Below, piece after piece: positions 45,748 to 55,759 of a stretch of DNA of 64,000 bases. A program made the translations under genes and the position numbers. The stretch's first letter is position 1, and the number at the start of each line of letters is the position of its first letter. The notes beneath the pieces were generated by a model. The model made no database searches. It was not told the DNA's origin and saw only the letters and a list, made by a program, of their open reading frames with translations. The DNA is from Micrasema longulum (taxonomy: Eukaryota > Arthropoda > Insecta > Trichoptera > Brachycentridae), in the NCBI GenBank assembly GCA_022494885.1, contig JAGVSM010000824.1, forward strand, positions 186,001-250,000, given 5' to 3'.

Positions 45748-46208
45748 TGTAGGGTTTGTAGTCCATGATTGACGACACACACACGTGCTAAATAATTCAA
45801 CTGAAATTATAGTGCGACGACCGATAAAGCAAATCAGCGTTTTCTATTGAATTCAATGCATAACATTCTGCGAAATACGAGATCATCGTCCTGTAGTACA
45901 TTCACGTCGTCACTATAATGGAGATATGAAGAACAAAGGAACGTGGCCTATAAAGAGACCATACAGCGCAGTCAACGCGTAGTCCAGTCCAGTTTAGCCA
46001 ATTCAGTCAGTCAATCCAGTTTAATCAGTGACTCAGTTCCAGAATGTAGTTCAAGTGCAGTTACTTACAACACCTCATCGCTGTAACACTCGTGCGACAT
46101 AATGCACCATTTATTCCCCACGTAATTCATACACATTAAAGAGCAACCTCGTGTCTTCTGTCAATCTCTAACTAGGGTAGGAGCTCCAACCCACACATAA
46201 TTCCTACA
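45748..46208 (+). mobile_element. LTR copy 2 of the same family
   Basis: It ends AATTCCTACA, like the solo LTR at 42774-43275, and starts near TGTAGGGTTTGTAGTCC. It is longer in the middle, where a promoter-like CCTATAAAGAGACC (about 45948-45961) is followed by CAGTCAACGCGTAGTCC and a CAGT-rich run. CATTAAAGAGC is the likely polyadenylation signal. No matching target duplication was found and no internal gag/pol follows, so it is a solo or degraded LTR. Confidence 0.6.
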
Positions 46209-46599
46209 CATGCTTACTTTCTTTCTTCTTGCACAAGTATTTATTTTGTATTGTCGTAATGATAATTATTGATCCGTTAAACAATTTTATCAAATTTCGC
46301 AATAAAATGGTTTTTGAATGTTCGTGGTGATTTTGAAGTACTAAAGAGGATGTGATACAATACGGAAATATCACAAACTACAAATACCGACAAAAATATA
46401 TTGACTGGATTAAGAATTATTACTTGAATTTTTCAAATCAACATGGATATTGTGGATAAATGTTTTCATGTATACATTTTTAAAAGAAATTTATGAAAAA
46501 TACATCACTAGAAAAACACGACATGTTTGGCCTTGATAGTTGTAACATCAAGATTTGTGACAATGTTTTAAACAAATTTCAATGATCAAAAACAAATAA

Positions 46600-46960
46600 A
46601 CATGAATCGTGACGTACCCACAGTTTCCACTGTATTCCACAATCCATGGAAGCAAGAGGGTAGGTGTTGGTCGTGTCTCACTGCCGTTGTCACTCTCGAT
46701 GTCGCAAATCCCGAAAGTTGTGATGCCTATGAATCTTGAAGTCCGGTGTCACTGCGCAGGTTGGTAGAAGGTACTGGTCCGCATTCCTGGTGCAAAGCGA
46801 TGGTTAAGTCCAAGGGGGGTGAATCCAGTAGTTGAGCGGGAGGTCGAAGAAGTCGAGTCAGGCCCGAAAGCGGAACATTTGTCCTTTATTGTAGGTCTTA
46901 CACTTGGCTGACAGATACCGGTGACCCTCGCAATATATTTTAGTCACAGGCAATAAATGA
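46600..46960. other. GC-richer block of unknown origin
   Basis: This stretch stands out from the AT-rich flanks (for example GTTGAGCGGGAGGTCGAAG and CCAAGGGGGGTGAATCC). Read on the minus strand it has an AATAAAGGAC followed by GC-rich sequence, as in an LTR and leader. There is no second copy in the window, no clear TG...CA border and no long frame. A host regulatory region or exon is also possible. Confidence 0.3.
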
Positions 46961-47224
46961 CAACAACAAAAAGCAGAAGCAATCTGGGATTAAAGTTTTG
47001 AACACGGTACAATTATTGATAATGTAGCATGAATTACGCATAAAGGATGATTATATTAGATTTGACTTACCAGAAGTTTTGTTAAAAGGTTACGTGAGTG
47101 AAATAAAATATTTACTTGTACATTTTGTTGAGTTTTATTTGTTAATTTTATTTGAAAAAGAGATGTAGTTAATATTGAAAGAAATCCAGTAATATTAAAT
47201 AAACAAGAATTGAATTTACGTTTA

Positions 47225-47340
47225 CGATGAATGCCATTAGCTATGTCATGTTGGTCGGCCGATACCAGTGCTAATCGGAGAGTCTAGTTTGCGTTTCCGT
47301 TTCACCGCGCTTGGTGCCTTGTTAAGTTGGTACATGGTAA
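47225..47340. other. Short GC-richer block
   Basis: Contains GGTCGGCCGATACCAGTGC and CGTTTCACCGCGCTTGG inside AT-rich DNA. Its downstream edge has ATGGTAATTT, a weak donor, but no acceptor with a pyrimidine tract precedes it. Unassigned. Confidence 0.25.
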
Positions 47341-47559
47341 TTTTAGATATTGTAACTTATGTCTTTAATAATATTATACCTTTATAAGTTCTCAAAATTA
47401 ATTTTCTCCTACTTTTTTAAGGTGTAGTTGGTTTTATATGAATGGGCTGTCAATAAAATCTTCATCTAATGTAAAAAAGTACAATTTTGAAAATTTTCGA
47501 CAAAAAGCTTTAGTCCACTCATGTTTTCTCTCTTTCTCCTTCTTTAAAAAACATTAAAT

Positions 47560-47830
47560 TCATGAATATTTTGAGCGTGTTCAAATGATTGTTGAGAAAG
47601 GCCAGATTAGGAAGGCTAGCTAGGAAGTTATTAGAATAAACATATTACGACAGTGATAAAAAACGCTTTACAGAAATAAATATGGATGTTTTGGCATTTA
47701 CATGACTTATGACATGGTACTGGCTTATTTAAGTGGCCACTTTACACACTGTGTAGCATTTACCATTTAGCATCCATATTTTTTCAACTCTTCTACACCC
47801 ACATTAATAAATTTTTCAGCTCTTTGACTT
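47560..47830 (+). repeat. Repeat D copy, diverged near full length
   Basis: Left block ATATTTTGAGCGTGTTCAAA; body TACGACAGTG; GGCATTTACATGACTTATGA; TTTAAGTGGCCACTTTACAC; ACTGTGTAGCATTTACC; CATCCATATTTTTTCAAC; right part TCAGCTCTTTGACTTCACGG. Body and right part are rearranged slightly compared with 38640-38915. Confidence 0.8.
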
Positions 47831-47834
47831 CACG

Positions 47835-48730
47835 GAAATCAACATATGAAAGCATTGAAGAAATATCATCATATGAAATCAATTAAGGTAGAAACAAAGT
47901 AAAAGGCCTGCAATATTATGTTTTTAATAATTTAGTAAATCTGGGTTAAACGAATATAAAGCCAGTTACATGCAAATCGATTGCCTTATTTTAAATGCCA
48001 AACTAATGCATATGTTCATTTAGTTTGCTATGAAAAGAGAATAATTAACAAACTGTCAAATACTTTTTAACTGGTGAACTAAAACTTATTTTGATTGAAT
48101 TAATTTCAGTATGTTAAAAACTGTATCTGTTAATGAAACATTTTCACATATTTTTTTATAACTAAATATATTTAGATGTGTAATAAAAAATTATAACAAT
48201 AATAATTTACTATCACTTTCATATTATATTTTACGCCAAATTAAAAACAACGGCGTAGGGCATTTCAGTAATGAATTGTATAATTATTTTACTACTAAGA
48301 GATGATAGAAAATATTGTTCTTCGAGCCTCATGTAATTGGCCCTCTGAGACTTTTTCCATCTTTCTCGACGGAGTGAAATATTTTTCGTTAATAAAAAGT
48401 AACATTTAACACTAGTCAGGCTCTTCAGTTATCCCGGTGCAAAAAATCACGACGATTACGACATGAAAGAAACACAAATAAATAGACAAACACAATTTCA
48501 TATCTATACTGTTAGTATGGATTACGGATTGTTAAATTAATGTTTCAAAATATTTCAACAAAAATTTTATACTGTGTTTTTTTCAAAACTAAATACAAAG
48601 AGGATTCTAGTGTTTTTGCATTATATTATATTTTTTATATACTTTTAATTTAATTTATTGAGAAGTTATTTGATTCAATTATTTTTTTGTATCATATATT
48701 TGAAAATAACTTGCTGGAATCACATATTTG
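47835..48730. other. AT-rich stretch, nothing supported
   Basis: No feature recognised. Confidence 0.4.
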
Positions 48731-48735
48731 TTTTC

Positions 48736-48978
48736 ATCGTTATTTTTTTACCCCCTCATATAGTGTATGGAGTACTGCAAAGGCGCTTCAATTGTATTTT
48801 TGTTACATGAAAGATAAAGCGGTTAGTCTTACACTCCAGGCGCCAGTTCAGGAATAATGAAATATTGCAGTGTAGATTCACTTTTTAAACCAATACTTCT
48901 CATTCACCGTATCAGAAATCAAAACCAGCACTTCAAAAATGGTAGCCAAACACGCTTACCATTGTAAAGCAAGGTGGA
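48736..48978 (-). mobile_element. SINE-C copy
   Basis: TCATCGTTATTTTTTTACCC, TTTTTGTTACATGAAAGATA, GTCTTACACTCCAGGCGCC, GAAATATTGCAGTGTAG, ATCAGAAATCAAAACCAGC (eroded B box) and CGCTTACCATTGTAAAGCAA followed by GGTGGAC. Full length but diverged. Confidence 0.75.
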
Positions 48979-49087
48979 CTCATCTCAATTCCTTTTTTCA
49001 TGTATTTTATTTGTGAGTGGTAATCCAGTCAAAAATCCTGATCCAGATTTAAGTTGTATTTCACACACAAAGATAATCATTCACAGC

Positions 49088-49515
49088 TCTACTTTTTTTG
49101 CCTTCTCTTTCACAGTAATAGCTGCTTGACTGTGGAATAATCTACGCACTAATATCAGGGACATTCTTTCTTTGTTAACATTTAAATCACGTATAAAATT
49201 TCACTTTTTGAATATTTGAGTTTTCCTTTTTTTCCCTTTCTTTTTCCTTTACTCTCTTCATAGTAAAGTGTTGATATTAAGATAATTTTGGTTTCTTTAC
49301 AAAGTATATTAATTTGTACATCAATGTTTTGTTTTTTAATGAAAATACTATCAGATACCAACTATATTTTCATATACCACTGCTTTCCTCAAATTGAACG
49401 ATTTAGGTGGGTCTGAAAAAATTGCATTAAGGCAATATGCCCGCTTTTTTGCATATGTTTCTAAATTGTTGATATATATATAAAGTGTTTAAGTAAGAAT
49501 AAGAAATAATTTAAA
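49088..49515 (+). mobile_element. Jockey-like LINE 3' end (J4)
   Basis: The + strand reads SFTVIAA, stop, LWNNLRTNIRDILSLLTFKS, RIKFHFLNI, the C-terminal LWN.L..NIRD...LL.FK.R.K.HFL pattern of this family. The 3' UTR has ATTAAGGCAATATGCCCGC, the word shared (in inverse orientation) with J1 and J2, and ends near ATATAAAGTGTTTAAGTAAG. One nonsense change and 5' truncation make it dead. Confidence 0.75.
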
Positions 49516-49559
49516 AAATATATATTTATAGATGACAACCATGAAGTTTCGCATAAATA

Positions 49560-49898
49560 AATTGTCTATGTTTTTATGAATGTATGTATGTGTATGCGCA
49601 TGGATGTATGTACGTGTGTGTGTATGTACATGTGTATATATGTGTATATTTATATATACATGTGTGTATATATGTCTATGTCTGTATGTATATGAATCAA
49701 AATGTGTATCCGAATAAGTTTATATTTTGTTTGTCTGTGCTCTATATTAATTTGTTAAGTATTATAATATATTAAAATGTAATTGCCTAGCTTGGAACGG
49801 GGTATGTACCCTGGTTAGCTGGGCAAAGTGAATATGGAATTGTATTTTGATAAAGAGTGTGAATAAATAAATAAAATAAAAATATAAAAAAAAAAAAT
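49560..49898 (+). mobile_element. LINE 3' UTR with TG/TA microsatellite and poly(A)
   Basis: A TGTATG/TATGTG-rich stretch (49580-49690) is followed by unique sequence TTGCCTAGCTTGGAACGGGG, CCTGGTTAGCTGGGCAAAG and a tail AATAAATAAATAAAATAAAA leading into A12 at about 49887-49898. The architecture equals the TG-rich 3' UTR at 34350-34690. The open frame across the TG repeat is an artefact of the microsatellite. Confidence 0.6.
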
Positions 49899-49899
49899 G

Positions 49900-50185
49900 T
49901 GTTCTTAATCTGCTGGAACAAATAAAAATCCGTTTTGAATAAGCAATAAATAATTGGTATTTTTTTATTGGTTTATTTTAATCCATGCCTAACTGTCATA
50001 TAAATCAAGATAAATTATGTTGCAATAGGAATTGAGGTGTTTCAGCGTGTGGTTTCAATTCGATTATAATTATATTATTCTATTTTTTTGTTTCCACTTT
50101 AGGAAATCAATATTGATTACTGATTCCTTACCAAACGGAATCATTGCAAATATAACAATCGTCGTGTCTTAATTCATTATTTCTA
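49900..50185. other. AT-rich stretch, nothing supported
   Basis: No feature recognised. Confidence 0.4.
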
Positions 50186-50189
50186 AATC

Positions 50190-50300
50190 TTTTTTTTTTG
50201 CACCGCAGCAGACCAGGTTGCCCAATTGCAGTTGTCAATTACAGCACAGAATACCTAGTTCAAAAATCATTATTTTTCTGTTCTCACCAAAAATTGCCCC
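50190..50300 (-). mobile_element. SINE-A copy, 3' body only
   Basis: Minus strand of the SINE-A body: TTTTTTTGCACCGCAGCAGA, CCAGGTTGCCCAATTGCAG, AATTACAGCACAGAATACC, TTCTGTTCTCACC. The tRNA-like head is missing. The T-run plus CGCAG at its left edge mimics a splice acceptor but is the inverted A-tail of the SINE. Confidence 0.75.
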
Positions 50301-50304
50301 AGAA

Positions 50305-51640
50305 CATTCCGTGCGTGAGTTAAGCATAATAATTATCACCTCTTTGAGGAAATTTTGGCTTGATAGGAAAATACTGCAAATGCAATATACCCCTTTTATT
50401 TGCTTAAAAATTGTACAAGCTCATAAAACGTTGAGTAATGTATTTAAAAAATTAAACGATGATAAATTTACGCTTCAATTAGTAAACCAACAAGGTGCAA
50501 TATGATTCATCGCATGAGTAAAGTAAAAATGCATTCTTAAATTAGACATCGTGATAAGTGCATGATTTTTTTTCATAAATTTATTGTGTAGTCAAGTTTC
50601 TCTATGAAAACACAAAGAAAATGTGGCTAACAATAAAAATCATGCAATTAAAAAAATACTTTTACAATAACTGTGCAATTTGGATTATCAGTCTGTTGTA
50701 AGGTTGCAGATTTCAAAAATCTGACGTTCATTTTTCGCTCCATCATAACTTGATTCTTATTTTCTAACACGTTCGTTTATTATAAGAAGTTAAATTTCGA
50801 ACGATTCAAATTCAAATTCGGCAAAAAAATGCATTAATTATTTTGAAATATTCCTATCATTGTGGGGTCGGATTATGCAAAAAATTTAATCAATCAAAAA
50901 ATTAGTGAAAAAAATATTCTGCTGAAAAAAATAACATAAATAAAAAGATAAATTTAAAAAACGAAAAAAAAAACAGAAATTTTCCTAAAATAAAACAGTA
51001 AAGAAAGAAATTCGAAAAAACAAAAAGAATTGCTGTTTTATCTCCTTATGTAATAATTAAACATATATTTAGTATATATTTGAGGGGAAAATATCATCGC
51101 CTTCATAAAATTTTCTAAATAGAGCTGTTGTAATCTAAATACAAAAAAGACGAATCAAATTTACCTAAAATATAAGCATGAAAAGGTAATACAAAATTTA
51201 AAAAAATATGTAGAGGTATTTAGTAAGAATATTTTGTTTTAAAATCACAGTACCTACCTTCATATATGTTTTGTAAATTACGTATTATGGATATCTGAGC
51301 AGGGTTTGACGATGCCCATTTCGAAATTCGCACTTTAATTTTTGTGTTAATTAACGTATCTTTAGGCACATAAAAGCCTTCTGAAAATAAATGAGTGGAA
51401 TTCTTGTAAGCACTTAAAAAATAATTTTAATTGGTTGAAAACTGCGATATTATATTTATAAGAAGTATTTTATTCAGAATTGATAGAGAACGGCGGTCTC
51501 AGAAAAAGAACATCACATTTTTTGTCGGAGAGTGAAAGTAGATGATTATATATTATAGCCCTCCAATAAATAAATACATGATGATGTTTTGCCAATTTGT
51601 GAAGTGTACATGTTGTAAAACAATTTCTCTTTTGTTGTTT
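50305..51640. other. AT-rich, probable intron up to candidate exon 2
   Basis: Apart from the candidate acceptor at its right edge I see nothing supported. Frames in 50300-50505 have no known domain. Confidence 0.4.
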
Positions 51641-51643
51641 CAG

Positions 51644-51730
51644 AGATCATCGATCACTGATCTGCCTCTCCTTGTATCTTCCGATCTCCCGGAAGGAAGC
51701 TGTTGACATTTCACCTGCAAACAATATAAG
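51644..51730 (+). other. Candidate spliced exon 2 (87 nt)
   Basis: The upstream border is CTCTTTTGTTGTTTCAG, a strong pyrimidine tract and acceptor. The downstream border is AAGGTAAGAAAC, a consensus donor. Only one frame is open. After one leading base it reads DHRSLICLSLYLPISRKEAV and DISPANNI, with two bases left. The two bases left by candidate exon 1 (5643-5683) plus this leading base make one codon (AGA), so the two would splice in phase. I do not recognise the peptide; untranslated 5' exons are an alternative. Coding content clearly exceeds the AT-rich flanks. Its neighbour to the right is an RTE LINE, which is unrelated. Confidence 0.55.
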
Positions 51731-51734
51731 GTAA

Positions 51735-52290
51735 GAAACAATGGCCCAGTTAAGCTAACAATACAGGAGAATGGACCATTAATCTTACTTTTTGTATTAT
51801 GTCGGCTCATTGACACGTCTTACTGCTATCTGATTACGATGTTAAATACGTATTAACTTATTGTTACATTGAGAAAGGCGTATAAATATCCTGCACACCC
51901 AGTAACTACATACTAAACATTATTCGTATTTAGTAGAAACATTAGAAAACCATAAAAACTTAAAAGTTAGTTGAAACTTTTATAGATATATTGAGTTGTA
52001 TTATATCACTGGTTTTTCCTGCATTTTTATTAAACACGTTAAAAAAAAATTGCACAAAGGATTTAATGTTTGTTGCATCTATTAACATAAAAAATAGGCT
52101 GGTATACTAAAATTTAGATTTCTTAAAACACATCTATGCTCGCCTTAAAAAAATATGAAAAATTGCATATCATGTTTTTGAAGTAAGTGTATTATAACAC
52201 TATTTTTAATAATTAAATAGGAACAAAAAAAACATTTAAATTGCTAATATAGGTTAAGTACGCCATAAATTTAGGATTTTACCTATTCAT
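51735..52290. other. AT-rich, probable intron
   Basis: Downstream of the candidate donor; no recognised feature. Confidence 0.4.
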
Positions 52291-52329
52291 ATTTGGAGAT
52301 ACGTTGCAATGTAGATGTTTGTATTCTTA

Positions 52330-52840
52330 ATAGAACTTTTGCCCCTATATGCCTGAATTTTTTTTTCCTTATATGCTTGAAAAGACAAGTATATGAATCG
52401 TGCATATTGCCGGTGACAACATACGGACTAGAAACCATGTCTATAACACAAGAAAGTAGCCAGAAATTAAAATGCACGCAACGATCCATGGAAAGACAGA
52501 TGCTCGGTGTATGTCTAAGAGACAAAACAAGAAATGAAGAAATAAGGCGCCAAACCGGAGTCGTGGATATCATGGATCTTGCAGTGAAATTGAAATGGCA
52601 GTGGGCAGGACACTTGGCGAGGCAAAATGATGGCAGGTGGACACCCAGAATAATAAAGTGGAGACAGTGGGCAAACAAAAGAAGTGTTGGAAGGCCACAG
52701 AAAAGATGGGTCGACGACATTGCCTCTATTGCCGGTAAAACGTGAATGATGAAAGCGGGTGATAGGAAAGAATGAAGACGTTTGGAAGAGGCCTTTATCC
52801 AGCAGTGGAGAGAATAAGGCTGCAGAAGAAGAAGTATTTG
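52330..52840 (+). mobile_element. RTE-type LINE, C-terminal part
   Basis: The frame reads YESCILPVTTYGLETMSITQ, then QKLKCTQRSMERQMLGVCLR, DKTRNEEIRRQTGVVDIMDL, KLKWQWAGHLARQNDGRW, KRSVGRPQKRWVDDI, IAGKT. It then continues past TGA codons to MMKAGDRKE and RRLEEAFIQQWRE (stop 52815-52817). This is the characteristic tail of RTE-clade LINE proteins (LPV.TYG.E, R.MER.MLGVSLRD, KWQWAGH.AR, GRP..RW.DD, EAF.QQW). Two in-frame TGA codons, probably from tryptophan codons, and 5' truncation before the YADD region inactivate it. It ends in a GCAGAAGAAGAAG motif, consistent with the short repetitive 3' ends of RTE elements. Confidence 0.9.
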
Positions 52841-52894
52841 TAGAAAATCCGTATTTTAATAAATACCCAGGTCGATTTCAGTTGGCGTCTTTTT

Positions 52895-53310
52895 TTTTAA
52901 ATATTAAAATCAAATTCTGATTTAAGTATACTTTCAATCGTTCATTTTATTTTTTAATACAAAAATGAAAATTCGGACAATTCTTTCGCTTTGTTAGGAC
53001 ATATAAACTACCGTGAAGATTTTATGTACTGAAAATCCTTATAAAGTTACATGATCCGAGATACTAAGTTAGAATAAATTTAACGTATCAAATTCAGAAC
53101 ATATGTACAACGATTATAATTTTGGGTAAAAATAAAAGTTTATTTGGTGATATAAAATTTAGTTACCTATATTTGTATTTTGGTGAAATTTACATTTTTT
53201 TTTATTTCAAACGAAATCACGAATTTTTATTTTTTTTTTAGAATAAAAAACACGATTTTAAAAATAATTGTATTATGGAGTTCTAAAAAGTAAACACAAA
53301 GTCATTAAAT
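52895..53310 (+). mobile_element. Second copy of the 10.9-kb foldback family, one-armed
   Basis: Aligned by eye with 10945-11300: AAATCAAATTCTGATTTAAG, TTTTATTTTTTAATACA, TTAGGACATATAAAC, GTGAAGATTTTATGTA, ATCCTTATAAAGTTA and GAGATACTAAGTTAGAAT. The right end ATGGAGTTCTAAAAAGTAAA matches 11692-11711. The long inverted right arm is absent. Divergence is greater than between the two arms of the first copy. Confidence 0.55.
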
Positions 53311-53319
53311 ACGTATTTT

Positions 53320-53558
53320 TTTTTTCCTATTTATTGTTGTTTAAATGTTTTCTTTCCTTTTTTAATATTAAGTTCATAGATTGTTAAAATTTGTTAAAAT
53401 TTTTATTGTTTAAATGTATACTATGTATTGTTACAAGAAATGTACTATTTTTTTATGTACCGTCCCAAATGAGTTTTCTCGTACAACTCCTGGGAATATA
53501 ATATCATGATATTCATGTCTTATATGTTTTATTAATAAATAAAAAAAAAAAAAAAAAT
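53320..53558 (+). mobile_element. Retroelement 3' tail with poly(A)
   Basis: AT-rich sequence with GTACCGTCCCAAATGAGTTT and CTCGTACAACTCCTGGG ends in ATTAATAAATAAA and an A17 run near 53545-53558. It looks like a LINE 3' UTR; the family is not assigned. No coding part. Confidence 0.5.
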
Positions 53559-53559
53559 C

Positions 53560-54360
53560 CCTTAAGTCTTTATTTAAGGTGACATATTTGTTTATTCACA
53601 TTTAAAGCATTAACTTTGTTATCGCTTATTTGACTTATTGGTATTAAATATTTACATTTAACATTTACTGACATATTTTTGCTTGGAAACTGATCAAAAA
53701 GAAAAATGGTTTTGCTTTACACGTGTTTAGTTTTTATTAAGCTTTCTTGTTTTTATATTATTTTCTCTTTCATATTATGGTTGTTGATTTTTTCATTTGA
53801 AAAGTTAAAATCATATTTGAAGTGATACGGAAGTCGGTTTTACCTTACTAAAATTGATCAAGGATATTTTCTCTTTTTGTCACTTTTCGCATGCTCCTTT
53901 GTAGCGGTGATATTTTATTTTTCGTTGCAAAACACTTTCAGTAAACCACGTCTTAGTTTTAAATTGAATCTGGCCTCCTGCGGTTCTATATTATTATAAA
54001 TGTATTTTGAATAATTTTATCTTGGAACTTTATCTAGAGAAATGGCAAAGTGAACAATGGCTTCATCTCAATTTGCTGTGCAAAAAGCTTAGCGGAATAT
54101 TACATCACCATTTTTGTAATATTTTACACAAGATTTAAACTCTACCAAGGAAAACCATTGCTGTATGATGCAATTTGTATGTGCCAGTTCTAGTGGATCG
54201 CTACAACACAATTTTCTTCCAAGTGCTATTGCCCTTCTAAAGGATAAAAATAAAACAATTTTTTTTAAATTTTGAAGCAGGTGAATTATTAATCAAAACT
54301 TTATGCATGCAGCAAAATATAAGAAAGGAAATTTACAAAACTCTTAGTGTTGTTTAATTT
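53560..54360. other. AT-rich stretch, nothing supported
   Basis: No feature recognised. Confidence 0.4.
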
Positions 54361-54362
54361 TT

Positions 54363-54440
54363 AATTTTTGCACTACAGTAATCTAGGGTTTCCAATAACA
54401 GTGGTGAATTACAGCACAGTACACCCAGGCTTGAGAAAAA
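54363..54440 (-). mobile_element. SINE-A copy, 3' body fragment
   Basis: Inverted SINE-A body: TTTTGCACTACAGTAATCTA, CCAATAACAGTGGTGAATTA, CAGCACAGTACACCCAGGCT and TGAGAAAAA. No head. Confidence 0.75.
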
Positions 54441-54599
54441 GTTGTCACGTTAGTATCAAAGTTTCTTTATCTCATCCATTTGTTGACATTTGTTATATAA
54501 ACGACATAAAATCTTTACAGATGTCGGAAAAATTCATTTGGCTGAATTATTCTACCAACAAAGCAATGCCTTAAATACGGTTAATTTCATCCCTAAAGT

Positions 54600-55035
54600 G
54601 TTCTTAAGATTAAAATATATTACAATAAAGAGGGAAAACATCTTTTAGATGGGTATGTGGAAATCTAGGAATTTACTTGGCTTATGAACTGTCATTGGAT
54701 GAAATAAATCCTTATCGGTAAACATTTGGACACACGTTGCATATTTTTCATTTAACTTACAAGTACAAGAAGATAAACAATAATCTAGATTTTATGAATG
54801 TAAATGTATTTTCGTATTTTGTTGTAGGTAAAATAATTAACATAGATGAACTTCACTTTTACAACAGTAAAATTTCCAGCTCAAGAGGTAGAAAAGATCA
54901 TGAAATACGGCAGTAAAAATATTGGCAACATGGTGAATGTTCACAATGTGAAAAGTGATCACTTAAATCGGCCAACAACACATAAATGCCAAGACTTCTA
55001 TGTCTGGATGTTTTTTTTCTCTGTTGATTTATATT
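54600..55035. repeat. Two repeat D copies facing each other
   Basis: A + strand copy (54603-54740: ATTACAATAAAGAGGGAAAA, GGAAATCTAGGAATTTACTT, GCTTATGAACTGTCATTGG) is followed by a minus-strand copy (54890-55030: ATGGTGAATGTTCACAATGT, AAGTGATCACTTAAATCGGC, CCAAGACTTCTATGTCTGGA). The palindromic core of the second copy is AAGTGATCACTT, a two-base change from AAGTGGCCACTT that keeps perfect symmetry. Confidence 0.75.
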
Positions 55036-55473
55036 TATACTTTTTTCACACTACATGAAAACATTTTTTTCTTTTTAGAAATACAGCTGTTAAAAATACG
55101 GAACACTTCATAGAAATTGTTTTATTGAACATTTCATCGGATTAAATTAAAATTTAATTTGGTGAAAGGTTATCAGCAGGCGTCAGCGTTATCTACTGCA
55201 CGATCATTTATCCATAGACTTATGCTAGTCGGAGCAAGTTGTCAATTGAAAAATAACAACAAACGGTTAAGTCGGTATTACTGTTCTGTTATCGTAAGCA
55301 AGTTGGCGTTGTCTTGTGAGAGAGACAATAATCTCTGATCGCTATCGCAGACATGATCAACTAAAGTGGTAGATGTTGTAAAGCTTGTATTACACGGGTT
55401 AGAAAATGGTACAAGATCTTGTGCGGTTCATTGCACTGTGCCAAATCTTAGACCGTTTTAATTGGTGTTTTGG

Positions 55474-55640
55474 CGGCCTCCGTGGTGTAGTGGTCAAGAC
55501 GCTTGACTCACGCACGGAAGGTTCCGGGTTTGATTCCCGGTGAGAACACAAAAATTAAAATTTGGTTATTCTCAAGCCTCGGGTGCTCTGTGATTGGGCC
55601 TCCTGGCCTGTTGTGGTGCAAAAAAAAAAGTTAAACACCA
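55474..55640 (+). mobile_element. SINE-A copy 2
   Basis: Head GGCGGCCTCCGTGGTGTAGT, GGTCAAGACGCTTGACTC and B-box region GGTTTGATTCCCGG. The body has TCTCAAGCCTCGGGTGCTCT, GGGCCTCCTGGCCTGTTGTG, then an A9 tail. Compared with the copy at 1188 it has lost about 17 bp in the middle of the body. Confidence 0.85.
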
Positions 55641-55759
55641 GGCAGTTTCTAGGATTGAAAATTATGCTTAAACACGCGCAGTTTGTATAATTTTTCGGCA
55701 CCATGACAGATAAAAAATTAGGAATTGTCTTTTGTATATCATGTCAATAAAATACCAAG

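Noticed and set aside
45748..46208. Intact LTR retrotransposon formed by the LTRs at 42774 and 45748
   Set aside because: The two LTRs are in the same orientation about 2.5 kb apart, but the first has its own 4-bp duplication on both sides and no gag-pol sequence lies between them. They are separate insertions.
49584..49775. Tyr/Val/Cys-rich frame of 63 codons
   Set aside because: Product of the TATG/TGTA microsatellite in a LINE 3' UTR.
50200..50505. Exon beginning after a T-run and CGCAG at 50214, with a long frame
   Set aside because: The T-run and CGCAG are the inverted A-tail and body of a SINE-A copy, and the frame runs through the SINE into unrelated AT-rich DNA.
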